Assembly (NCBI GenBank): GCA_021299565.1
Contig: JAJTHA010000073.1
Coordinates: 1 to 20,357, forward strand
DNA length: 20,357 bases
Origin: Candidatus Caenarcanales bacterium
GTDB taxonomy: Bacteria > Cyanobacteriota > Vampirovibrionia > LMEP-6097
Reading direction: 5' to 3'
Shown: positions 13,612-20,357 of the stretch, in pieces
Numbering within the stretch: the first letter of the stretch is position 1
Layout of the letters: every line of letters begins with the position of its first letter
Position numbers and translations under genes: made by a program
The notes under the pieces: generated by a model
The model's database searches: none
What the model saw: only the letters and a program-made list of their open reading frames with translations
Told to the model about the DNA's origin: nothing

Positions 13612-14517
13612 ATGAAACTTTTAGATCTTGAGCCCCAGGCGAATATATTTGGCCGTCTATATTGGGACTATAGCTACAAAAATCGCAAAATTCTTGCTCC
13701 AATATTGATTGTATTGATAGTAATTATTTCTATTGTAATTACATGGAAATTTTTATCAATGCAAAAGCAGATTCATGATCTCAAACAATTTGAAGCAATA
13801 TATGTTGTTGCTTTAGCTAGAGATATGGATATTGGAGAAAGCATTAATGCTCAAGATCTTAAGCCAATGATTTTTTATAAAGAAGAGTTTGATCATATCA
13901 AAACTCAGGATCAAACAAGCAAACAAGAAGTCAATTCTTTGTTTAATTGCAGTGTTGATCAGGCTTCTGGCAAGATTTTCGGTATCGAAAATTTGATAGG
14001 CAGAGTAGTAAAAATCCCTGTTTATAAAAATAGTTTTTTAAGACAAGAGTATCTGGCAAATAAAGATGCTCTGCCGGGTTTAAATAGCCTCTTAAAAGCT
14101 AATGAAGCCTTATTAGATATTGAAGTGCCACAAAATGGCTTCAATATTTTTATCAAACCTGAAGATCAATTGGATGTTTATGATACAAGTGAAGCCACAA
14201 GTAAGTTAGCAGCTTCTGGAGTTAGGGTTTTGTTGGTTGATTCCCAGCCACTCGGCAAAGCCCCATGGCAAGTGACTTATGATCAAAATGCAAAAAGACA
14301 TATAACCTTAGCGGTGCCTATAGATCTTATTGCCAAAATCACAAAATTAAATTCTTCAAAAGCTTTGGCTCTAACTTATCACAATAAAAATATAGTCATT
14401 AATCCAATTCCTGTAAAAGCTCAAATTGTAAGATCCTCAGTCAAAAAGGCTGCTAAAAATCAATTTCAGGCATTAACAATTATTAAAGGTAACCAAAAAG
14501 AGGTAATTCAACAATGA
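13612..14517 (+). CDS. cpaB: Tad pilus assembly protein CpaB/RcpC
   Basis: A 301-residue protein preceded by AAAGGA. Residues 27-48 form one transmembrane helix (ILAPILIVLIVIISIVITWK), with a short cytoplasmic N-terminus. It is followed by a SAF-type domain at about 62-140: FEAIYVVALARDMDIGESIN, then AQDLKPMIFY, then VVKIPVYKNSFLRQEYL. The C-terminal RcpC-like part includes LLDIEVPQNGFNIFIKPEDQ, GVRVLLVDSQPLG and TLAVPIDLIAKITKLNSSKA. CpaB is a periplasmic component that connects to the secretin and is required for Flp pilus assembly. Length is typical. Its TGA overlaps the next ATG by 4 bases. The extended loop (about 90-125) including an NCSVDQ segment is unusual, but the family call is good. 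Confidence 0.88.
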   Translation: MKLLDLEPQANIFGRLYWDYSYKNRKILAPILIVLIVIISIVITWKFLSMQKQIHDLKQFEAIYVVALARDMDIGESINAQDLKPMIFYKEEFDHIKTQDQTSKQEVNSLFNCSVDQASGKIFGIENLIGRVVKIPVYKNSFLRQEYLANKDALPGLNSLLKANEALLDIEVPQNGFNIFIKPEDQLDVYDTSEATSKLAASGVRVLLVDSQPLGKAPWQVTYDQNAKRHITLAVPIDLIAKITKLNSSKALALTYHNKNIVINPIPVKAQIVRSSVKKAAKNQFQALTIIKGNQKEVIQQ

Positions 14518-15842
14518 ACCAATTGCTATTTGTTTCAGAGACCGAGATAGATGCGGTGCTCAATTCTACAATTATTGATATCAGTTCTCGTGCTTATTCA
14601 TTAAGCAAAATAGATAACTATTCAGCTTTATTCGCGCATCTACAGAATTTTGATAAAGGCATTGTTTTGATAAATGCCAAAGCCAATAAAATCAAAGCTT
14701 TTGAACTGTGTAGAGATTTACATGATAAATACCCTAAAAACTTTCGCGTAGTGGTGTATTTGCCTGAGGCAAATGCCAGTGAGGGAAGTGCTTTTGGTAA
14801 ATTGGGTGCTGATTTGGAAGATTTTCATTCAATTAAAAACTTTGCCGATAAATTATCTCTTTCTAATGAGAAATCCTCCAAAATTTCTAATTTAACTATT
14901 CTAGCTTCGAGTGCTGGAGGATTGGGTACTAGTTTCTTTTCAATTTTTTTAGCGCATGCTCTGGGTAACTATGGTCCTGTGCTTTTGAGTGAAAGTACTA
15001 ATAATTTTGGCATCGCTAAATATTTAGACTTACCACATTCAAATTCCATTTTTAATGCCTTAAAATCTCGCAATCAAAATGTTATTAAAGACAATGACTG
15101 GTTTTTGGGCTATTTAACTAGACTAATCATGTCACCTAAAAGCTATTACTTGACTGCTTTTAATAATTTAGAAAATAAGTTAGACTATGATCAACAATAT
15201 TCAAATTATATTTTTAATCTCGCTGAAAAAATTTCAAATTCCACAAAAACAGAATCTTTACAATTCAAAAATGATATTAATTTTGACTATCTTGCTGCCA
15301 GTTTAAATCTTTTGGCAAAGGAGTTATCAGGTCAAAGCTCAATAAGTCTCTGTGAAGTTCTTTCACTGGCTAGTAATTTTGCTGAAAATATTTTATGGGA
15401 TATTGGCAATGATTTCAATTCACTTTTCAATCAACAATTATTAGAAAAAGCCAATCAAGTAATTCTTTTTGTTCAAGATGATTTGAAGCTTAAAAATGAT
15501 ATAGAAAAATATCAAAATCTATTTGTTGATAAATACAAATGTAAATTAACAACCGTTATGGCTCCAAAACATAATGGATATCATAATTATTCGAAATTAA
15601 ATGACACACAATGGCTAGAATTATTCGGCTCAAAGCCTTTCATAATGCCCTATCAGCCAGAGAAGGTCTATAGATTTTTGGAAGATTATCAAGACCCAAA
15701 TCCTAATGACGCCTTGGTGAAATTTACCAAAGAAATTATTGCTCATTGTAATTTCAGTAGAACTAATTCAGTTCAAAACAAGTCAAGTGGAGTGTTTAGG
15801 TTCTTGAGTGATTTAGAAAGGGGTTCATCATGCTGGATTTAA
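14514..15842 (+). CDS. TadZ/CpaE-like pilus localisation protein, degenerate P-loop
   Basis: A 442-residue protein in the TadZ/CpaE position. Residues 1-115 look like a receiver-like domain without the usual phosphoacceptor pattern (GIVLINAKANKIKAFELCRD near 49-68). A MinD/ParA-like domain follows from about 125, where TILASSAGGLGTSFFSIFLA replaces the deviant Walker A; both the signature lysine and the P-loop lysine are missing (SAGGLGTS for KGGVGKT/ST). GPVLLSES (154-161) and ENILWDIGND with VILFVQDD are the other expected strands. TadZ/CpaE marks the pole or site of the Tad machine and often has reduced ATPase motifs. The insertion at about 175-270 is rich in N, K and Y. The end overlaps the TadA start by 13 bases. 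Confidence 0.8.
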   Translation: MNQLLFVSETEIDAVLNSTIIDISSRAYSLSKIDNYSALFAHLQNFDKGIVLINAKANKIKAFELCRDLHDKYPKNFRVVVYLPEANASEGSAFGKLGADLEDFHSIKNFADKLSLSNEKSSKISNLTILASSAGGLGTSFFSIFLAHALGNYGPVLLSESTNNFGIAKYLDLPHSNSIFNALKSRNQNVIKDNDWFLGYLTRLIMSPKSYYLTAFNNLENKLDYDQQYSNYIFNLAEKISNSTKTESLQFKNDINFDYLAASLNLLAKELSGQSSISLCEVLSLASNFAENILWDIGNDFNSLFNQQLLEKANQVILFVQDDLKLKNDIEKYQNLFVDKYKCKLTTVMAPKHNGYHNYSKLNDTQWLELFGSKPFIMPYQPEKVYRFLEDYQDPNPNDALVKFTKEIIAHCNFSRTNSVQNKSSGVFRFLSDLERGSSCWI

Positions 15843-17335
15843 AATTATTTGATGATAAACTAGACGAAACTTTAAACACAAGCTTTTATCAGAGTCAATA
15901 TTTAAACAAAATATTACTGTATAGGCAAACTCTTTATCCAATCTTAGAAGAGTTTTTAAGCGTACAGTCGCAATCAGAGATAGCACAAAAGTTACAAGCC
16001 AAATTAGATGAAGTTGCTTTAAACGCTCATCAGATTGATGTATTAAGTTTCTTTGAATTAAAGTTTCAAAAATCAAAAGTATTAGCTTCTTTTATTGATC
16101 AGCTTTTGAATGAACCTAGTAATTTTGGGATTAGTTTTATTGACCCACCAAGCAATATTGATAAAATCTGGGTGAAAACTTTATTGATACATGATTTTAT
16201 TTACTACGGACCTATTACTTTTTTGATTATCTCTAGAATTTTAGAAAGATTTGAAGATATCAAGTCAAACCCAGTCTATCAAATGCTTTTGAATAAAACT
16301 TTAATTTCCAATATTTCGGAAATTAGAATCAATAACTTTCAAACAATTTTTATAGATGCTGCCAATAAGTCTTTTGATTGGCAGATAAAATTTTTATCAA
16401 ATGATCAACTAGTTTCTATAATCGAAAGAATTATATCTGAATCCAATCTACTTTTTCGAGCAAATATCAAAATTAATTCTATTAGCCCCATTGCAGATTT
16501 TGAGCATCCTTGTGGTTATATCAGGGGTTCTGCTATATTGCCCCCGGCTTCAGAAGAGCCTTTCATGACTTTAAGAATTCATCCGGGTGATCCTTATGCC
16601 CTTGATGATTTGATGAATTTTAATATGTTTGATGAAAAAATGAGAGATTTTTTTCTGGCAATGCAAAAAGCTGGTACTACAGTAGCAATAGCTGGCACCA
16701 TGGGTTCTGGTAAAACTACATTATTAAGTGCTTTGGCAGAACACTGGCCTCTAAGTATGGGCAGAAAAGCCACTATCGAAGATACGCCAGAGTTAAGACC
16801 CAGAATTGATGATTTAGTTAAAATGCGCACAATAGAATATGATTCCAAAGAACAAAAAGATATTGATGTGACTCGTCTGACTAAAGCCTGTAAGCGCCAT
16901 AGTGTGCGTTATGTAGTGCTTTCTGAAGCTAGAGATGGTAGCGCATGGGAGATTTTACAATTATCACAATCTATTCTAGGTTGCCTGATGACTTTTCACT
17001 ACACTTTGAGATCTAATAAATTTTTAGTTGATCAAGCACTCAATACATTAGCTAGTTTATGTAAACAACATCCTTTATCACCGCAAGGAAATGAAATTAA
17101 ACATCTACTTGCTTCAATGGTCCAGATTTTGCTTTTGGTAGAACAAAGCCCAATAGATAAGCAAAGAAGAGTAACTAATGTTTTCTATGTGACAGGTTTT
17201 GATGAGATGAACGGAGGACATTTCAAAGCTATAGAATTGTTTAAGTTCAATCCAGAAAAAGGTTATGAGCAAAGTAATTTTTGCGAGGAAATAATCGAGT
17301 ATTTCAAATCTAGAGGAGTGGACTATAAGTGGTAA
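15830..17335 (+). CDS. tadA: Tad secretion ATPase TadA/CpaF
   Basis: A 501-residue type II/IV secretion-type hexameric ATPase, slightly longer than most TadA proteins. Residues 1-160 are a helical N-terminal domain, 160-285 the N2-like domain (NISEIRINNFQTIFIDAANK, then PFMTLRIHPGDPYALDDLM), then the ATPase core: Walker A GTMGSGKTT at 289-297 (K295), Asp box TIEDTPELR at 315-323, Walker B region YVVLSEARDGSAWE at 361-374 (E366) and a His-box-like H390. It powers pilus polymerisation from the cytoplasm with TadB and TadC. Unusual are the Walker B region (SEARDG for the common GEVRGGE) and FHYTLRSN in place of the usual HANS pattern. Start chosen at the ATG preceded by AAAGGGG, inside the end of the TadZ-like gene. 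Confidence 0.94.
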   Translation: MLDLKLFDDKLDETLNTSFYQSQYLNKILLYRQTLYPILEEFLSVQSQSEIAQKLQAKLDEVALNAHQIDVLSFFELKFQKSKVLASFIDQLLNEPSNFGISFIDPPSNIDKIWVKTLLIHDFIYYGPITFLIISRILERFEDIKSNPVYQMLLNKTLISNISEIRINNFQTIFIDAANKSFDWQIKFLSNDQLVSIIERIISESNLLFRANIKINSISPIADFEHPCGYIRGSAILPPASEEPFMTLRIHPGDPYALDDLMNFNMFDEKMRDFFLAMQKAGTTVAIAGTMGSGKTTLLSALAEHWPLSMGRKATIEDTPELRPRIDDLVKMRTIEYDSKEQKDIDVTRLTKACKRHSVRYVVLSEARDGSAWEILQLSQSILGCLMTFHYTLRSNKFLVDQALNTLASLCKQHPLSPQGNEIKHLLASMVQILLLVEQSPIDKQRRVTNVFYVTGFDEMNGGHFKAIELFKFNPEKGYEQSNFCEEIIEYFKSRGVDYKW

Positions 17336-18249
17336 TACTTTTGATTTTATTAGTTTGTTTTTTGTCAATCTTGTTTTTATTTAATTTCCAAGCAAGTTCT
17401 AATGAGTATTTGGCTTTCAACCAAAATTTTAAATTGCTTCAAACCTTAAATTTCAAAAAGTCAGATTATATCAATTCGATAGAAACCAAATTGATTGATA
17501 AAAATCCTATACTAACAAAGCTTGTAGGAGACAAAGTTTTTTTTAAATTATTATTACCGTCATTCTTAGTAATCATTTTTAGTTCAGCATTTATTGCACC
17601 CATGCTAACCAAAGACTATTTTGTGTCAATTTTAGCGCCATTGATTTCTATGGCATATATTTTCAGAAATTTCTATCACCATTCAACAAAGTTTAAAGAG
17701 CTTTTATTGAATGATTTAGAGAGAATTTTCCAGTTGATTCGAAATAATTTAAGTAGTGGTACGACTATTGATTATGCTTTGAATTTCACTATATCTAATT
17801 CACCCAAATCACTTATTCTGGATGATCTAAAATCTTTCATCAATATCAATCAGAGAAACATACTTGAATATTTTCCTCTTTGGTTTAAAAGCTTAGAAAA
17901 GAAATATAATTTGATGGATTTAGCAGGAGCTTCTCAATTATTGGCTTTGCAGCTTAAGTTTAATAATAACCAGGAAGAAGCCATGATTTTGGCAACCGAA
18001 AATATTGCTCAAACACTCTCGAATCGCAAGCAACAAAAAAATACTATATTGGTGGCTTTTATTAGTTTAGATTTTTTTGTGATTATGTTTTTTGCTGTTT
18101 TGTTTTGGGTTTTGCCAAATCTAAGCTCTACAATTGGTCAAAGCTGGTGGACATCTAATGAAAGACCTTTGGTGGTTTTTGCTTCAGCTGCCATATTGTG
18201 GGCTATTTATACTCTTGTTGTCTTTTGTTGCTGGAGGAGAATGAATTAA
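17329..18249 (+). CDS. tadB: Tad inner-membrane platform protein TadB
   Basis: A 306-residue membrane protein from a GTG start with AGGAG 10 bases upstream; it overlaps the TadA stop by 7 bases. Membrane segments are about 2-20, 72-91 and 98-113, then the cytoplasmic T2SSF-type helical domain (about 125-240, with ERIFQLIRNNLSSGTTIDYA), then two C-terminal helices (about 243-265 and 276-300) and a short basic tail. TadB with TadC forms the inner-membrane core that TadA drives. Order directly after tadA and before tadC is the canonical one. Length matches the family. Confidence 0.9.
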   Translation: MVILLILLVCFLSILFLFNFQASSNEYLAFNQNFKLLQTLNFKKSDYINSIETKLIDKNPILTKLVGDKVFFKLLLPSFLVIIFSSAFIAPMLTKDYFVSILAPLISMAYIFRNFYHHSTKFKELLLNDLERIFQLIRNNLSSGTTIDYALNFTISNSPKSLILDDLKSFININQRNILEYFPLWFKSLEKKYNLMDLAGASQLLALQLKFNNNQEEAMILATENIAQTLSNRKQQKNTILVAFISLDFFVIMFFAVLFWVLPNLSSTIGQSWWTSNERPLVVFASAAILWAIYTLVVFCCWRRMN

Positions 18250-19103
18250 TGTTGCTTTTGATTTTTATTCTCATGTTCGCTTTAATTTTTACTAGTTCTT
18301 TGTTTTTTGCTGGAGATTATTGGATTGAACAAAAAACTCTTAGTAAGTCATTTACTAACTATAAATTTCAAAGTTTCAAAAATAATAATAGTTTGTTGTT
18401 AAATGTGGGACAGTTTATATATAATCTTTTGCCCAATAAATTTATCCAAACTTTAGAGCAAGAATATTCTGAGCTAAAACGTAGTAACGAAGAGCTTTTG
18501 CAAACTTTAACTCAAGCGCTTTTGATTTTTGGGGCATTTATTTTATTAACTTTTATCTATAAAAATATTTTACTTCTAATTATGGCACTGCTATTAATAG
18601 TATTGATTCTAGTAGAACCAAAATTTGCTCTTCAAGTTAGAAATAAAAATATCAGCGAGAATCTCGAACATTTATTTGCTTGCATGAAAGTTTTGATAAT
18701 CAAAACCGAAACCCCTTTATTAATGGCTTTGGAGCTCATTTATGCTGATATGCCAAGTACTATGTCAAGCCTTAAAGAAGAAATTGGAGATTTAATTACT
18801 AGGATAAAGCAACTAGGTACTAAAGAGGCTTTGAAGGCAAGCACCAGTTCTATAGCACTTCAGCAAGATTTAATTAGTTTTTTGTTGGCTGCAAATGAAG
18901 GTGCCAGTAAAGCTGCTTTAAAAGATCAAATGACGCTACTAGAAAAAAAGTTTATTGAGGCAAAAACAATAAAGCAAAAAACATTTATTGAAAACCTTCA
19001 GCTCTATTTAATCATGCCAATACTATTGCTTTTATTTGTGGTTTTGATGCCAATGATTTTTGCTTTAAACCATATGATGCAGTCTAGTCAAATTTTAACT
19101 TAA
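18249..19103 (+). CDS. tadC: Tad inner-membrane platform protein TadC
   Basis: A 284-residue membrane protein. The start is the ATG at 18249, which overlaps the tadB stop by one base (TAATG) and has GGAGGAGA 8 bases upstream; an in-frame ATG at 18198 inside tadB has no such site. Segments: about 1-22, a hydrophobic hairpin about 78-112 (ALLIFGAFILLTFIYKNILL and then LIMALLLIVLILV), a T2SSF-type domain (about 115-245, with LEHLFACMKVLIIKTETPLL) and a final helix near 253-276. It pairs with TadB in the platform. The T2SSF motif is weaker than in TadB, as usual for TadC. Confidence 0.88.
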   Translation: MLLLIFILMFALIFTSSLFFAGDYWIEQKTLSKSFTNYKFQSFKNNNSLLLNVGQFIYNLLPNKFIQTLEQEYSELKRSNEELLQTLTQALLIFGAFILLTFIYKNILLLIMALLLIVLILVEPKFALQVRNKNISENLEHLFACMKVLIIKTETPLLMALELIYADMPSTMSSLKEEIGDLITRIKQLGTKEALKASTSSIALQQDLISFLLAANEGASKAALKDQMTLLEKKFIEAKTIKQKTFIENLQLYLIMPILLLLFVVLMPMIFALNHMMQSSQILT

Positions 19104-19112
19104 GGAGAAAAA

Positions 19113-20357
19113 ATGAAAAACAATCAATTAGTAAAAATATCAGCAATTTTGTTATTAGTAACAAGTTTTTTGCCCTCTGCAAAAGCTTCACCGGTACTAA
19201 GCTTTAGTAATAAAGAGGCGCTTAAATTTCAGAAAACTTTAAAGGAAGGTGAAACAGAAATTATTGAATTTGCTGAGCCAGTTTCTTTGGCTCATTATGG
19301 AAGTTCTGATAAAAGCATGGATAATATTGAACTTGAAAAACTTGAAGCAAGTGCAGCTGGTTATAAAAAGTTTTTGATAAAGGCAAAAAGAGCAGGAAGT
19401 ACGGAACTAACTTTTTTGGCTGGCAAGGAGTTAATTAAGGTAAAAGTTTTTGTGCAAAATAATTATGATGCCTTAGAAGATGAGTTAAATAAACTTTTTG
19501 GAATGAAAGAAGCAACTGAAGAAGAGCGAATCAAAGTTATTTCTACAAATCAAAATGCAAATATTGATTCCTCGCCAAAAACTCATATATATCTAAAAGG
19601 CAAAGTAGCTAATGCAAAAAATGCAATGCTCGCTGTCGCTTTTGCTGCAAATGTTCTTGGGGACAAGGGTGTCAAAATCTTTTCTAATCCAGGTGGTCAA
19701 TTAAGACAGAAAAATCTAGAACAACCAGAAAATGATACTTCTAATAACTCTTCACAAAATCAAGAATCTAGTTTCGCAGAGTTTTATGAAAATACCAATA
19801 AATTAATTGATAGTAATAATTTGTATAGAGATTTGATTTTGGCTTCCGAAGAGGAAAAAGTTATTTCTTATATTCAAATTAAAGAACCTAAAAGATACGC
19901 TATTAAAGTCAGATTTCTTGAAATGGATGCAAGATATGTTGATGAGTTTTTGTCAAGCTTGAGTGCGACTTCAACAGCTAGCGATCTAGCTGGTTCTTTT
20001 GGAACTGCTACGCTAGCCTCTCCTAGTCTAGGTTCTGGGACAGGTGGTTTCTCGGGATCCTCAATTTTGCAGCAAATCGGAGTTAAAGGAGTAACTGAAT
20101 TAAGCTCTCAAATAGTTGGAGGTTCATTAGTCAGTGGTGCTGTGAAAATTCTTGACAAAGCTTTTCTCAATGTTAATCTCAATGATCTTTTGAGAGAAGG
20201 AGCTTTAAGGATAGTCAATGAATTTTCTTTGGTTACACATTCAGGCGAAATGGTATCTTTAGGCAAAGGAACCAGGTTTCCTATTCCTAAGCAAAACAAT
20301 GGTATAGGAAATACTTCTATTACTGTTGAATATATTCCAATTGGTTTTAAGGGTGAA
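19113..20357 (+). CDS. cpaC: Tad outer-membrane secretin CpaC/RcpA (3' end outside window)
   Basis: The frame is open from the ATG at 19113 (preceded by AAGGAG) to the window end, 415 codons with no stop. A signal peptide (MKNNQLVKISAILLLVTSFL, ending PSAKA) is followed by a pilus-secretin N-domain (SNKEALKFQKTLKEGETEII; GSTELTFLAGKELIKVKVFV), a BON/N-domain stretch with KTHIYLKGKVANAKNAMLA, a linker rich in N, Q and S, then RYAIKVRFLEMDARYVDEF, the entry to the secretin core. NDLLREGALRIVNEFSLVTH, SGEMVSLGKGTRFPIP and ITVEYIPIGFKGE match the secretin domain of this family. It would form the outer-membrane ring for the pilus. In many Tad loci it sits next to cpaB; here it follows tadC. Confidence 0.92.
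   Translation, partial: MKNNQLVKISAILLLVTSFLPSAKASPVLSFSNKEALKFQKTLKEGETEIIEFAEPVSLAHYGSSDKSMDNIELEKLEASAAGYKKFLIKAKRAGSTELTFLAGKELIKVKVFVQNNYDALEDELNKLFGMKEATEEERIKVISTNQNANIDSSPKTHIYLKGKVANAKNAMLAVAFAANVLGDKGVKIFSNPGGQLRQKNLEQPENDTSNNSSQNQESSFAEFYENTNKLIDSNNLYRDLILASEEEKVISYIQIKEPKRYAIKVRFLEMDARYVDEFLSSLSATSTASDLAGSFGTATLASPSLGSGTGGFSGSSILQQIGVKGVTELSSQIVGGSLVSGAVKILDKAFLNVNLNDLLREGALRIVNEFSLVTHSGEMVSLGKGTRFPIPKQNNGIGNTSITVEYIPIGFKGE

Noticed and set aside
18198..18248. Upstream start of TadC inside tadB
   Set aside because: No ribosome binding site there, while GGAGGAGA lies 8 bases before the ATG at 18249, where the hydrophobic N-terminus begins.
1..20357. CRISPR array, insertion sequence, integrase, toxin-antitoxin or phage genes
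   Set aside because: I saw no regularly spaced direct repeats, no transposase or recombinase motifs and no small paired toxin/antitoxin frames. The only mobile-element hint is the tRNA half at the left edge.

Overview
The window is AT-rich bacterial DNA (about one third G+C by eye). An outer-membrane secretin, several signal peptides and a glutathione-linked formaldehyde pathway point to a diderm (Gram-negative-type), glutathione-using bacterium. The lineage cannot be fixed from this window. I see no transposase, integrase, CRISPR array, rRNA or complete tRNA.

Left part (1-5554, all minus strand): a possible single transcription unit read right to left encodes a YceI-like periplasmic protein, a pirin-family bicupin, an Old Yellow Enzyme-type flavin oxidoreductase, a 108-residue exported helical protein, a short-chain dehydrogenase, an unrecognised 310-residue protein, a RidA-family protein and a small cupin. 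Beyond it, at the extreme left edge, lies a sequence matching the 5' half of a tRNA-Arg(ACG) with no 3' half, inside a short open frame that runs off the window.

Middle (5555-8652): a LysR-type regulator is divergent from the yceI unit and has a strong palindrome directly before its start. It converges on a two-gene formaldehyde detoxification operon, adhC (S-(hydroxymethyl)glutathione dehydrogenase) followed by S-formylglutathione hydrolase. The 184-bp divergent region between adhC and the next gene carries several inverted repeats around predicted promoters. The enzymes up to this point suggest a theme of reactive-electrophile and redox handling (OYE, pirin, RidA, formaldehyde oxidation); this is inference.

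Next (8653-11155): an ABC-F ATPase and a Bcp-type peroxiredoxin with an N-terminal lipoprotein-like extension, closed by a clear intrinsic terminator.

Right part (11276-20357, plus strand): a tightly packed Tad (Flp-type) pilus or secretion operon. In order it has two exported proteins of unknown detailed role (the first with TPR-like repeats), a 51-residue pilin-like protein, CpaB/RcpC, a TadZ/CpaE-like protein with a degenerate P-loop, the TadA/CpaF ATPase, TadB, TadC and the start of the CpaC/RcpA secretin, cut by the window end. Most junctions overlap by 1-13 bases, implying translational coupling. CpaB, the secretin, TadZ, TadA and TadB/TadC together would form the periplasmic, outer-membrane, cytoplasmic and inner-membrane parts of one envelope machine, with the 51-residue protein as candidate fibre subunit. 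No prepilin peptidase is seen in the window.

A recurring feature is that several genes without a Shine-Dalgarno sequence have a -10-like hexamer 6-9 bases before the start codon, consistent with leaderless transcripts, while the Tad genes and the yceI-pirin-OYE genes mostly have good ribosome binding sites.
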